From Frankiaceae bacterium (lineage in GTDB: Bacteria; Actinomycetota; Actinomycetes; JADGOU01): DNA of 5,640 nt. A program made the position numbers and the translations under genes. The notes under the pieces are model-generated. The model made no database searches. It worked only from the letters and a program-made list of their open reading frames with translations, and was not told the DNA's origin. Shown here piece by piece: positions 1 through 5,345 of this stretch. How positions within the stretch are numbered: the first letter of the stretch is position 1; each line of letters begins with the position of its first letter. Where the stretch lies: positions 1-5,640 of the forward strand of contig JADGOU010000201.1 in the NCBI GenBank assembly GCA_017882835.1. Reading direction: 5' to 3'.

Positions 1-1
1 A

Positions 2-163
2 GCCCTTGTCGGCCAGCACCGTGGCGCCGGGGACAACCAGCCCGGTCTCGACGGCGATGGTCAGCAGGTCCAGGCAGACCTCCCGCTCGCCCAGCTTCGG
101 GTCCGCCAAGCACCAGGTGACGGGCATTCCGTCGGGCGCGGTGACCAGATAGAGCTTGAGGCC
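2..163 (-). pseudogene. IS982-like DDE transposase, internal fragment
   Basis: The minus strand encodes about 54 residues, starting GLKLYLVTAPDGMPVTW, continuing through a PKLGEREV block and ending VLADKG at the window edge. The pattern (LYLV, DGMPV, A-P-K-GERE, ADKG) is that of the DDE catalytic core of IS982-like transposases, where the Asp of ADKG is probably a catalytic carboxylate. A TAG codon (164-166) stands directly in frame before the first recognisable residue, so the N-terminal part is lost or displaced. Whether the C-terminal part is intact cannot be seen, because the element runs off the left edge. The family name comes from motif memory; another IS4/IS5-type DDE family is possible. 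That it is a transposase is more secure than the family. Confidence 0.72.
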
Positions 164-184
164 CTAGCCCGGCCGACCAGCCCC

Positions 185-427
185 GCCCTCGGGACGATCT
201 ACCAATGCCCCGACTGCGAACAGCGTTACCTCGACCAGCGCCGCTGCCCCGACTGCAACCTGGTCTGCCGCCGACTCGACAGCGGAGGGCTATGCCCGCA
301 CTGCGATGAGCCCGTCGCCTCAGCGACCTCACCGACCCCTAGGAGGCCACAACGACCCACTGACTCGAACACCTCAGGTGGCCGCCACCGGGCAGATCCC
401 ACGGCCACCACCGGGCAGGTCCGGTGA
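185..427 (+). pseudogene. Zinc-ribbon C-terminal remnant, probably insertion-sequence associated
   Basis: A plus-strand frame of 80 residues without a credible start begins ALGTIYQCPDCEQRYL and ends at TGA 425-427. It holds seven Cys in the first 40 residues: CPDC at 8-11, CPDC at 21-24, Cys28 and CPHC at 37-40. This would fit two small zinc ribbons at the end of a larger protein. The last 30 or so residues are Pro/Arg/Thr-rich and are read through the 23-bp repeats, so they are probably not natural protein. The sequence starts abruptly about 20 bp from the transposase fragment on the opposite strand, which suggests a deletion or insertion joint at about 166-190. I associate this zinc-ribbon tail with actinomycete transposition genes, but the parent family is not established from the sequence. 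Confidence 0.5.
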
Positions 428-448
428 CCGCCACCGGGCAGATCCCAC
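382..448. repeat. Three tandem 23-bp repeats, possible insertion-sequence end
   Basis: Units start at 382, 405 and 428, an exact period of 23 bp. Units 1 and 3 share 21 identical bases containing CCACCGGGCAGATCCCAC. Unit 2 is a diverged copy containing CCACCGGGCAGGTCC. Regularly phased short repeats just beyond the last gene are typical of transposase-binding sites at the ends of some insertion sequences, IS21-type elements among them. This would fit the zinc-ribbon remnant directly upstream. Assignment to an element end is inference; the repeat itself is seen directly. Confidence 0.7.
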
Positions 449-598
449 TGTCCCTTGACGGCAGAGCGATCACGTTCAAGGCGTGCGGGCAGTTCCGCCG
501 CGTCAACGGCCACTTGCCCCTTGGGCAGACTCGCCGTCTGACTCCGGCGCCGGAGATCATGAACACACGAGGTACCGAAAGGGGGTGAGAGTCGACTG
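449..598. other. Non-coding gap downstream of the TPR gene
   Basis: No credible gene is seen here. The stretch contains small inverted repeats: TGCCC/GGGCA with a 3-nt loop (515-527), CAGAC/GTCTG with a 5-nt loop (526-540), and a perfect 14-bp palindrome CTCCGGCGCCGGAG (542-555). They lie 45-85 bp beyond the stop codon of the TPR gene on the minus strand and could together help end transcription. None has a T tract, and such palindromes are frequent in very GC-rich DNA, so no terminator is called. Confidence 0.4.
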
Positions 599-2845
599 CT
601 ACTCGCCGGCAGAGGAGACCAGATCGCCGCTCTCCCTGCCGACGGCGGCTGCCCCTGCGGGAGGCGTCCACTCCGGTGCCAGGGCTCGTCTCTGTTCGAG
701 GTCACGAGTGGCGGAGTCCGCATCCGATGCACAGTGGTGGCAGGTCGCCCGGCGATAGAGCAGTTCGGCTCGCTCTGCGGGCTGGTCGTCTCCGAGGGCG
801 TCGAGCACGTGCGTGTAGTCCAATACGGCTGCTGCCCAGTTGCCGGCGGCTTGATGCGCGATCCCGCGGTTGTACCTGATGGAGGGGTCAGCTCCTAGGC
901 TGACCGCGCGGTCGAAGCTGGCGAGGGCCTGTTCGATCTTGCCTTCCTCGTACTGCAAGGCGCCCAGGCTTGCCCAGGCTGCGACAACTGCTGGGTCCAG
1001 TCGGATGGCGGCCTGCAGCTCGTCGTACGCCTCCGGGATCCGCCCAGATTCAGCCTCCGCCTGCCCGCGGAGGCAGTGCAGGTGTGCAGAGTCGGGGGCG
1101 AGCTGTAGGCCGGCCGCGCAGTCGTGTAGTGCCCCGTCTACGTCGCCGAGTTCCAGGCGCAGGCTCCCGCGGTTGAGGTAGGCGTCGACATAGTCCGGGT
1201 CCAGTTCGAGGACGTAGTCCAGGTCCGAGCGGGCGAGGGTGGCATCACTGAGTTCGAGCGCAAGGCTGGCTCGGTTGAAGTGTGGTTCGGGATAGGGGGG
1301 GCTGAGCCCGATGGCGGCCGCGTAGTCCGCCATCGCAGCCTCGGCGTTGCCCTGGGTGCGGTGCAGGGCGGCCCGCTCGAAGTAGTACTCGGAGTGGTGT
1401 GGATCGGCCTGGATCAACGTGTCGTAGGCGCCGATGGCGGCGGCGGGTTGGCGCATCGCAGCGAGCAGCTGCGCCTTGTTGTAGAGCAGCACGCTCTTGT
1501 GCAGCGTGTGCTGGCCCGGTTCCAGCTCTCGATCGAGACGGTCCAGGCCCGTCTGGACGAGGCGCAGGGACTCGTTGAGGTCACCGAGGTGCATCTCGAT
1601 CAGCGCCAGGCCATTCTCGTTGAAGGTGGTGTTGAAGACCCGCTGCTCGGCCTCCGGCAGCAGTTGTGAGATACAGATGGCCGTGTTGATATGGGCTTTC
1701 GCCTTCTGGTGGTCTCGCCGTCGCTGGTCATAGAAGCGAGTCAGGAGCATGGCTCGCCCGTAGGCGGCTTGCAGGTGCACGCCCGCAGCGGTGCTGCCCG
1801 CGCAGGCCTCGTCGTAGAGCTGTTCGGGGCGGTCCGTCAGCCCCAAAGCGCTGAGGGCAGTGCACTCCTTCGCCGTGACAAGCCAGGACCGGTCCGGATC
1901 GGTGGTCCAGTCGAGCAGGGTGCGGCTGCGTGCTGCGAGGTCGAGCACGGCGGGGTAGAAGCCCATGAGGATGCAGTGTTCGAGTGCGAACAGGAGGGCG
2001 TCGACGCGGGCGCCGGACTGGTCGCTGCCGTGCTCGCGGTGGTAGGGGATCGCGCCCAGGCGCAGGGTCAGCTCATCACAGGAGTCCAGCACAGCAACGC
2101 GGCGGTCGTGCAGGGCGGCCCGGCGCGCGGGGGACAGCGCATCGTAAGCCGACCGAAGGCGCCGATCGTCGCTGGTGCAATCGTCAGACACGTACTGCCA
2201 CGCGGCTGTCTCCGGATCCAGGTGCTCCGCCTGTTGCTCGGGCGGGACGATCCACTCGTCCGCATAGCGAGCCAGTGGCGAGGCCAGTGATTCGGGGAGG
2301 TCGGCACCGGTACCGACGACGAGGCGGATCCTGTGGGGGTCGAGACGACGAAGCAGAATCGCGATGAACTCCAGGTCGCTGGCGTCGGCGTCGTCGGCGT
2401 CGTCGATGACGACAGTCCGGGGACCACTGAGGCCTCGCTGGTAGCCACTGATCAGCTCGGTGAGGCCGTGCGCGATGCGGGTGGTGCGGGCGCGCGGGTA
2501 GAAGCGCGTGCGCTCGGCAGGAGCCGCGGTGGACGTCAGACTCTCGCGGGTGCCGGGCACCAGCTTGCAGAGCTCGGGAGAGACGACCCGGATCTCGGTG
2601 TCGTGACGCTCCACCAGGTCGGGGTGGTCGCGGACCAGTGCCGGAACCATCGCGCGGACCAGCTCGCCCGCTCCGCTATAGGGCCCGCGGCGCCGACTGT
2701 GTGCGCTGACCGCGGCCAGTGTCGGCGGTAGGTCCAGGCTGGCGATGAGATCGGCGCGCGCAGCAGCTATGCCGCCTCGCAGCCACAGGTGACGTTCGCC
2801 GGTCGGCTCAGACCGTGCGCCATCGGTGTCGGTTCTACTCGTCAT
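599..2845 (-). CDS. TPR-repeat protein with degenerate NTPase-like N-terminal region
   Basis: This is a soluble 748-aa protein with no signal peptide or membrane segment. Residues about 20-190 resemble the core of STAND/AAA-type NTPases. A Walker B-like strand, TVVIDDADDAD (144-154), is followed by RLDPHRIRLVVGTG, but no GxxGxGK[ST] Walker A is visible; the nearest stretches are LRGGIAAARADL and RRRGPYSGAGEL (about 50-62). ATP hydrolysis is therefore doubtful. A helical middle section (about 230-440) leads into about eight TPR units from about 449 to 725, recognisable by repeated N-R-G/A, A-x-x-D/A-Y and L-D-P signatures. TPR arrays bind proteins or peptides, which suggests a scaffold, sensor or regulator. 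The ATG at 2845 is chosen because AAGGAGG lies 7 nt upstream; the frame is open 24 codons further, but those residues lie inside the preceding gene. The 11-nt overlap with the M50 gene indicates translational coupling. A direct role in peptide maturation is inferred from position only. Confidence 0.88.
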   Translation of the reverse strand: MTSRTDTDGARSEPTGERHLWLRGGIAAARADLIASLDLPPTLAAVSAHSRRRGPYSGAGELVRAMVPALVRDHPDLVERHDTEIRVVSPELCKLVPGTRESLTSTAAPAERTRFYPRARTTRIAHGLTELISGYQRGLSGPRTVVIDDADDADASDLEFIAILLRRLDPHRIRLVVGTGADLPESLASPLARYADEWIVPPEQQAEHLDPETAAWQYVSDDCTSDDRRLRSAYDALSPARRAALHDRRVAVLDSCDELTLRLGAIPYHREHGSDQSGARVDALLFALEHCILMGFYPAVLDLAARSRTLLDWTTDPDRSWLVTAKECTALSALGLTDRPEQLYDEACAGSTAAGVHLQAAYGRAMLLTRFYDQRRRDHQKAKAHINTAICISQLLPEAEQRVFNTTFNENGLALIEMHLGDLNESLRLVQTGLDRLDRELEPGQHTLHKSVLLYNKAQLLAAMRQPAAAIGAYDTLIQADPHHSEYYFERAALHRTQGNAEAAMADYAAAIGLSPPYPEPHFNRASLALELSDATLARSDLDYVLELDPDYVDAYLNRGSLRLELGDVDGALHDCAAGLQLAPDSAHLHCLRGQAEAESGRIPEAYDELQAAIRLDPAVVAAWASLGALQYEEGKIEQALASFDRAVSLGADPSIRYNRGIAHQAAGNWAAAVLDYTHVLDALGDDQPAERAELLYRRATCHHCASDADSATRDLEQRRALAPEWTPPAGAAAVGRESGDLVSSAGE

Positions 2846-4088
2846 GCTGGTGCCTCCTTGGTATGTCACGGTCCTGGTGTCGCGGTGTCTGGTGCCGTTC
2901 GCGCCACGCCAGCACACCGGCGAGCCCGAACTCGAAGAGTGTCAGGATGAGGACGACGGCCGCGTCCCAGAAGGTCGCTGTTGATGCGGCGGACCCGGTC
3001 AGGCGGTCGATCGTCATGGTGATGAACCGCCAGGCCAGCGGAAGCACTATCCCTGCTGCCATGGCAACGGACGCGACGTATCCCGACAGGAGTAAGGGTG
3101 CGTACCACCGGGCCGCAGCGCGATCGCGGCGGCTCCCCACGTTGTCCTCACGCACCTTCTCCCGCTTTCCCCATGCAGCGTTGAGCTGATTGAGCAGTAC
3201 CTGCTTCGCAGCGCCGTGAAGGTCATCACAGCCGGTCAAGAGCACGACCAGGTGGTATAGGTCGGTACGCAGGTGGAGGAAGAACTGCCAGGCGATCCGG
3301 GGCAGCGTGGTGAACGCCAACGCAAGGCACAGGCCGCCGAGCAGCGACACCGTCCCGTCCTGGCGTCGCGTTGCCGCTGCTACCAGCGTGAGGCCGGAGA
3401 CGGCAAGAACGTCCGCAAGCATGCCCGCGAGCATCGGCAGCGCCCGTTGTCGGCGCGGCACGGTCACCAGCCCGTCGAGTGCGGTCTCCACCACCGGGGT
3501 GAGGAACCGGTAGGACAGCCGGACCCTCGTGGTCAGCCCCAGTCGCCGGCCCGCGAGCACGTGGAACGCCTCGTGGAGGGCGATCAGCGGGGTCTGGCCG
3601 AACACCACGACCAGCTCAATGACCGCCAGGTAAGGGGAGAAGAAGACGTGGCTCGGCATGGGCGTCAAGCCGGAGTCGAGCACGCAGACCCAGACGGCCG
3701 CGAGGACGATGAGGGCGTAGCAGAGCCATGCCGCGTTCGAGAAGGCCGCCTTCCCCAGCGCCTGGCCGGGGACGTGAGTCCGCGGGGACACTGTTGACGC
3801 GTCATCCTGAGCCGCCGGGGGGTCCGTCGGCGCTCGGATGAAGCTCAGCTCATGGAGGACGGCGACGAATTCACCCAGGTCCACTCGCTCGCCGAACGTT
3901 TCGAAGTACCACTCTCCTGCGGCCTCAAGCCCCCGGCCGGCGACGAGTTCGCGCAGCAGAGCAGCCCCGTCGGAGGGGAATACCCCGTACGAGTCGATGT
4001 CTCGACGGCCGACGACAACCTCGTCGCCGTCGTCGAGAAACGTCAGGCTATGAAGCAGCAGCGGACGTTCGCCAAGCTCAGCCGTCAT
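2835..4088 (-). CDS. Membrane protein: PqqD-like domain fused to M50-type zinc protease
   Basis: The protein has 417 aa. Residues about 14-86 form a cytosolic domain resembling PqqD (LDDGDEVVVGRRDIDSYGVF, then L-x-E-L-V-AG, and a helix ending HELSFI). PqqD-like domains are the RiPP recognition element that binds precursor leaders. After a Pro/Ala linker (86-112) come about six hydrophobic segments near 117-137, 152-172, 216-238, 247-268, 329-352 and 374-395. The end of the second carries LHEAFHVLAGRRLG, an HExxH zinc motif (His172, Glu173, His176) typical of M50 intramembrane proteases. Asp226 in AGMLADVL is a candidate third ligand. The C-terminus (398-417) is basic and His-rich. The ATG at 4088 has AGGAGGG 7 nt upstream. 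The gene follows the small Cys-rich peptide gene after a hairpin and overlaps the TPR gene by 11 nt. It most likely cleaves or handles that peptide at the membrane; the substrate is inferred. Some M50-like maturation proteins are non-catalytic, so activity is not certain. Confidence 0.87.
   Translation of the reverse strand: MTAELGERPLLLHSLTFLDDGDEVVVGRRDIDSYGVFPSDGAALLRELVAGRGLEAAGEWYFETFGERVDLGEFVAVLHELSFIRAPTDPPAAQDDASTVSPRTHVPGQALGKAAFSNAAWLCYALIVLAAVWVCVLDSGLTPMPSHVFFSPYLAVIELVVVFGQTPLIALHEAFHVLAGRRLGLTTRVRLSYRFLTPVVETALDGLVTVPRRQRALPMLAGMLADVLAVSGLTLVAAATRRQDGTVSLLGGLCLALAFTTLPRIAWQFFLHLRTDLYHLVVLLTGCDDLHGAAKQVLLNQLNAAWGKREKVREDNVGSRRDRAAARWYAPLLLSGYVASVAMAAGIVLPLAWRFITMTIDRLTGSAASTATFWDAAVVLILTLFEFGLAGVLAWRERHQTPRHQDRDIPRRHQHDE
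2852..2858 (-). promoter_or_regulatory. Ribosome binding site of the TPR gene, inside the M50 gene
   Basis: The minus strand reads AAGGAGG, then CACCAGC, then ATG (2843-2845). This near-perfect Shine-Dalgarno sequence, lying within the last codons of the upstream gene, fixes the TPR start at 2845 rather than at the longer reading from 2917. Confidence 0.85.
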
Positions 4089-4095
4089 GCGCTCG

Positions 4096-4102
4096 CCCTC
4101 CT
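4096..4102 (-). promoter_or_regulatory. Ribosome binding site of the M50 gene
   Basis: The minus strand reads AGGAGGG, then CGAGCGC, then ATG (4086-4088). The match and spacing are strong and support the chosen start. The site lies about 13 nt beyond the base of the 14-bp hairpin. Confidence 0.8.
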
Positions 4103-4114
4103 AACACGTGGGGT

Positions 4115-4148
4115 GCGGGGACCCGGGGCACGGTCCCCGGGTCCCCGC
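4115..4148 (-). terminator. Strong hairpin between peptide gene and M50 gene, probable attenuator or RNA stabiliser
   Basis: This is a perfect 14-bp inverted repeat, GCGGGGACCCGGGG and its complement, around a 6-nt loop (4129-4134). It starts 10 nt after the stop codon of the small peptide gene and ends before the M50 ribosome binding site. No U tract follows on either strand. It therefore looks more like a partial terminator, or a block to 3' decay, than a full stop. In many peptide clusters such a hairpin lets the short precursor mRNA exceed the enzyme mRNA; here that role is inference from position. All three genes are on the same strand and no other promoter is evident, so some read-through is expected. 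Confidence 0.68.
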
Positions 4149-4158
4149 AGACATGCGG

Positions 4159-4260
4159 TCAGATGGCGGCCCGCCCGCCGCAGCAGCAACAGCCGTAGCA
4201 GTAGCAGGCCATCGCAGTGAGCCGGACCGTGCCGGGCTTGCGGACGACGATCTTCTTCAT
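4159..4260 (-). CDS. 33-aa Cys-rich peptide, putative RiPP precursor
   Basis: The frame is ATG at 4258-4260 to TGA at 4159-4161, giving 33 residues. The first half is basic and strand-like: MKKIVVRKPGTVRLTAMA. The second half is CYCYGCCCCGGRAAI, with Cys at 19, 21, 24, 25, 26 and 27, so six Cys in nine residues. This split looks like a leader plus a modifiable or metal-binding core. It sits first in an operon with a PqqD-like/M50 protein, whose leader-binding domain suggests this peptide as partner. A purine-rich GAGAGGAAGTGAGAG lies just upstream of the ATG as ribosome binding site, with AGAGGAAG ending 8 nt before it. Third codon positions are almost all G or C, as in the neighbours. Possible products are a thioether, disulfide or otherwise crosslinked peptide, or a small metallothionein-like metal chelator. 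No modifying enzyme is visible, so the final chemistry is unknown and I do not recognise a named family. Confidence 0.74.
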   Translation of the reverse strand: MKKIVVRKPGTVRLTAMACYCYGCCCCGGRAAI

Positions 4261-4387
4261 CGCTCTCACTTCCTCTCCGCGGAAATCTCGCGGTCAGTGT
4301 TGGGCCGCCGCGTCCGCTCCCGACCAGAGCGCCCAGACAGCTCGCTGATACGTATGGCGCGTGTCAAGGTCTTTGGACAGTTCCTAG
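4261..4387 (-). promoter_or_regulatory. Upstream region of the cassette with candidate promoter
   Basis: This roughly 127-bp stretch separates the peptide gene from the first gene remnant on the right and must hold the promoter if the cassette is transcribed on its own. On the minus strand it contains a consensus -35 hexamer TTGACA (4362-4367), but no convincing -10 hexamer at 16-19 bp. The nearest A/T-rich element is the 8-bp palindrome ATACGTAT (4348-4355), too close for a normal -10 but possibly an operator or part of a non-standard promoter. The untranslated leader would be about 80 nt. Confidence 0.4.
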
Positions 4388-4516
4388 CCGCTGCTGCTCT
4401 GCGCGTACGACCAGACCGCCGCCGAGGACGCCTGGCGGCGCATCTTCGCCTTCTTCGATCAACTGCTGGCGCCGGCCACCGAAAGCGGGTCCGACGCCGA
4501 TTCGACCGACGGGTGA
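4388..4516 (+). pseudogene. C-terminal fragment of a dienelactone-hydrolase-like protein
   Basis: A plus-strand frame begins directly after an in-frame TAG (4385-4387) and ends at TGA 4514-4516. It encodes about 42 residues containing AYDQTAAEDAWRRIFAFFDQLL. The A-A-x-D-A-W-x-R-x-x-A-F-F pattern is the usual last helix of dienelactone hydrolase family proteins. The catalytic Cys/Ser-Asp-His parts are absent, so this is a dead remnant. It faces away from the peptide gene and marks the right border of the intact cassette. Confidence 0.6.
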
Positions 4517-4572
4517 CGTGCGGGCCTCGATCCCTCCTCGGCGGCCAGCGCGCAGGGGAGGGCGCTACTCCG

Positions 4573-4656
4573 GGATGGCTGGCTGATCGGTTGGGCCTGG
4601 ACTCCTCCACCGTCACGGCCCTGGTGGACCGCGCATGGAGCCGGAGACAGAACTGA
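4573..4656 (+). pseudogene. MarR-type helix-turn-helix fragment
   Basis: The plus-strand frame gives GWLADRLGLDSSTVTALVDR followed by AWSRRQN and a stop at 4654-4656. L-A-x-R-L-x-L-D-x-S-T-V-T-A-L-V-D-R is the DNA-recognition helix-turn-helix region of MarR family repressors. Neither the N-terminal dimerisation helices nor the wing that should follow (normally LExxGLVxR) is present, so this is a short remnant broken at about 4632. The longer open frame through it has no family resemblance upstream. Confidence 0.55.
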
Positions 4657-4766
4657 CCGAGATCGTGGAGGAGAACGACATCAAGCTCGACCAGATCGAT
4701 TCCCAGGTCGCGCTCCCAATGCCCGGGCACCGCCCCGGTCGGCGGCCTCAGCCGGCCGCTCGCTGA
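4635..4766 (+). other. Unrecognised coding-like stretch (43 codons)
   Basis: An ATG frame directly after the MarR break begins MEPETELTEIVEENDIKLDQ and stops at 4764-4766. Its first 22 or so codons have almost only G or C at the third position and an acidic helical character, so it may be a piece of a real gene joined here. From about 4700 on, it is antisense to the IS30 fragment and is probably meaningless. No family is recognised and no ribosome binding site is convincing. Confidence 0.25.
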
Positions 4767-4803
4767 TGTTCACCATCTCCGGGATCCGGTTCTTGCGCTG
4801 CCC
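4700..4803 (-). pseudogene. IS30-family transposase fragment with frameshift
   Basis: The minus strand reads QRKNRIPEMVNISERPAEAA and then DR. After one extra G the neighbouring frame continues AVPGHWERDLG. Together this is the conserved IS30 block M-V-x-I-S-x-R-P-A-E-x-x-D-R-A-V-P-G-H-W-E-G-D-L that leads into the catalytic core. Both the single-base insertion (near 4733-4737) and the loss of everything after D-L show that it is dead. The N-terminal helix-turn-helix region is not recognisable upstream. Confidence 0.68.
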
Positions 4804-4913
4804 AGGCTGACGCGACGGGCCAGCGTCCGCGATCAACCCGGAGAAGTCCTCGAACGGCCGGCCGACACCACTGGGTCTCGGTCAGCTCGACCACGGGGAC
4901 CACGGCCCAGCTG

Positions 4914-5053
4914 GGCGTTCCTTGCCGCCCTCGGCCTGCCCGACGGCGGCCCCACCTTCGTCGGCGCCGCCGTCGGGCACGGCTTCACCAGCGAGCCGGT
5001 CAGCGTCGTCTTTCTTACGCTGGTGGCAGGCTCCCATCCTCTACGTCATCACC
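4914..5053 (+). pseudogene. ZIP-type metal transporter fragment with frameshift
   Basis: The plus-strand frame gives FLAALGLPDGGPTFVGAAVG and then HGFTSEPVSVVFLTLVAGS. It must shift by one base near 5034-5037 to continue ILYVI. Joined, this matches the G-P-T-F-x-G-x-x-V-G-x-x-F-T-S-E-x-V-S-V-x-F-L-x-L-A-A-G-S-I-L-Y-V-I pattern that I associate with bacterial ZIP-like metal permeases. Only about 45 residues remain. The right end is cut where the recombinase fragment begins. Family assignment is from motif memory. Confidence 0.55.
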
Positions 5054-5345
5054 AGCTCATCACCGTCGCTGCTGTGTCGATGCCCTGCTCGAGCACCACG
5101 AAGTCGAGGTTGTGCTGCTCGAACCAGGCCGATAGGTCGAGCAGGTGCTGGTGGCTACGCCCGATGCGCCGCAGCCGGGTCACCACGACCTGGTCGCCGG
5201 GCTGGAGCCGGTCGAGCAGCTGGTCGAGCTGGGGTCGGGAGGCGAGCTTGCCGGAGATCTTCTCGATCACGATGTTCTCCGGCGCGATGCCGGCCGCCAC
5301 CAAAGCGTCGTACTGGGAGGCGGCGTTCTGTTCCCGGGTGGACAC
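5049..5345 (-). pseudogene. Serine recombinase (resolvase/invertase) catalytic-domain fragment
   Basis: The minus-strand frame, from a GTG at 5343-5345, gives 98 residues: VSTREQNAASQYDALVAAG, then EKISGKLASRPQLDQLLDRL, QPGDQVVVTRLRRIGRS, ending QGIDTAATVMSW. This is the N-terminal catalytic domain of the resolvase/invertase family, with the nucleophilic Ser in the V-S-T-R-E-Q motif. The normal beginning (about eight residues of the G-Y-x-R-V-S strand, including the conserved Arg) is missing; two in-frame TAG codons precede the GTG. Homology stops at QGIDT, and the DNA-binding domain is absent. In the usual L-D-R-x-G-R motif the Asp is Arg here (R-L-R-R-I-G-R). It is therefore almost certainly inactive, and it lies between plus-strand remnants at both ends. 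Confidence 0.82.

Noticed and set aside
382..448. Three short repeats as a CRISPR array
   Set aside because: The units are directly adjacent with a 23-bp period and no spacers, and there is no cas gene.
226..732. Open minus-strand frames of 168 and 110 residues
   Set aside because: They overlap the end of the TPR gene and the repeat region, have no family resemblance and have Arg/Ser/Pro-rich shadow composition.
1280..2367. Long plus-strand frames opposite the TPR gene
   Set aside because: The minus strand has TPR repeats, a strong ribosome binding site and coherent domain structure; the plus frames are antisense shadows of GC-rich coding DNA.
3273..3797. 174-residue plus-strand frame opposite the M50 gene
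   Set aside because: It is antisense to the membrane segments and HEAFH motif and is rich in Arg, Gln and Glu without recognisable motifs.
4159..4260. Reading the small peptide as a simple metallothionein
   Set aside because: A metallothionein would not need a PqqD-like/M50 partner or a basic leader half; it is kept only as an alternative in the feature entry.
4108..4656. 182-residue plus-strand frame
   Set aside because: It runs antisense through the hairpin and peptide gene; only its last 27 codons resemble anything (MarR), so it is not one gene.
4266..4730. 154-residue minus-strand frame upstream of the peptide gene
   Set aside because: Only its first residues (PGHWERDLG) match the IS30 fragment; the rest is Arg-rich and antisense to the MarR and hydrolase pieces.
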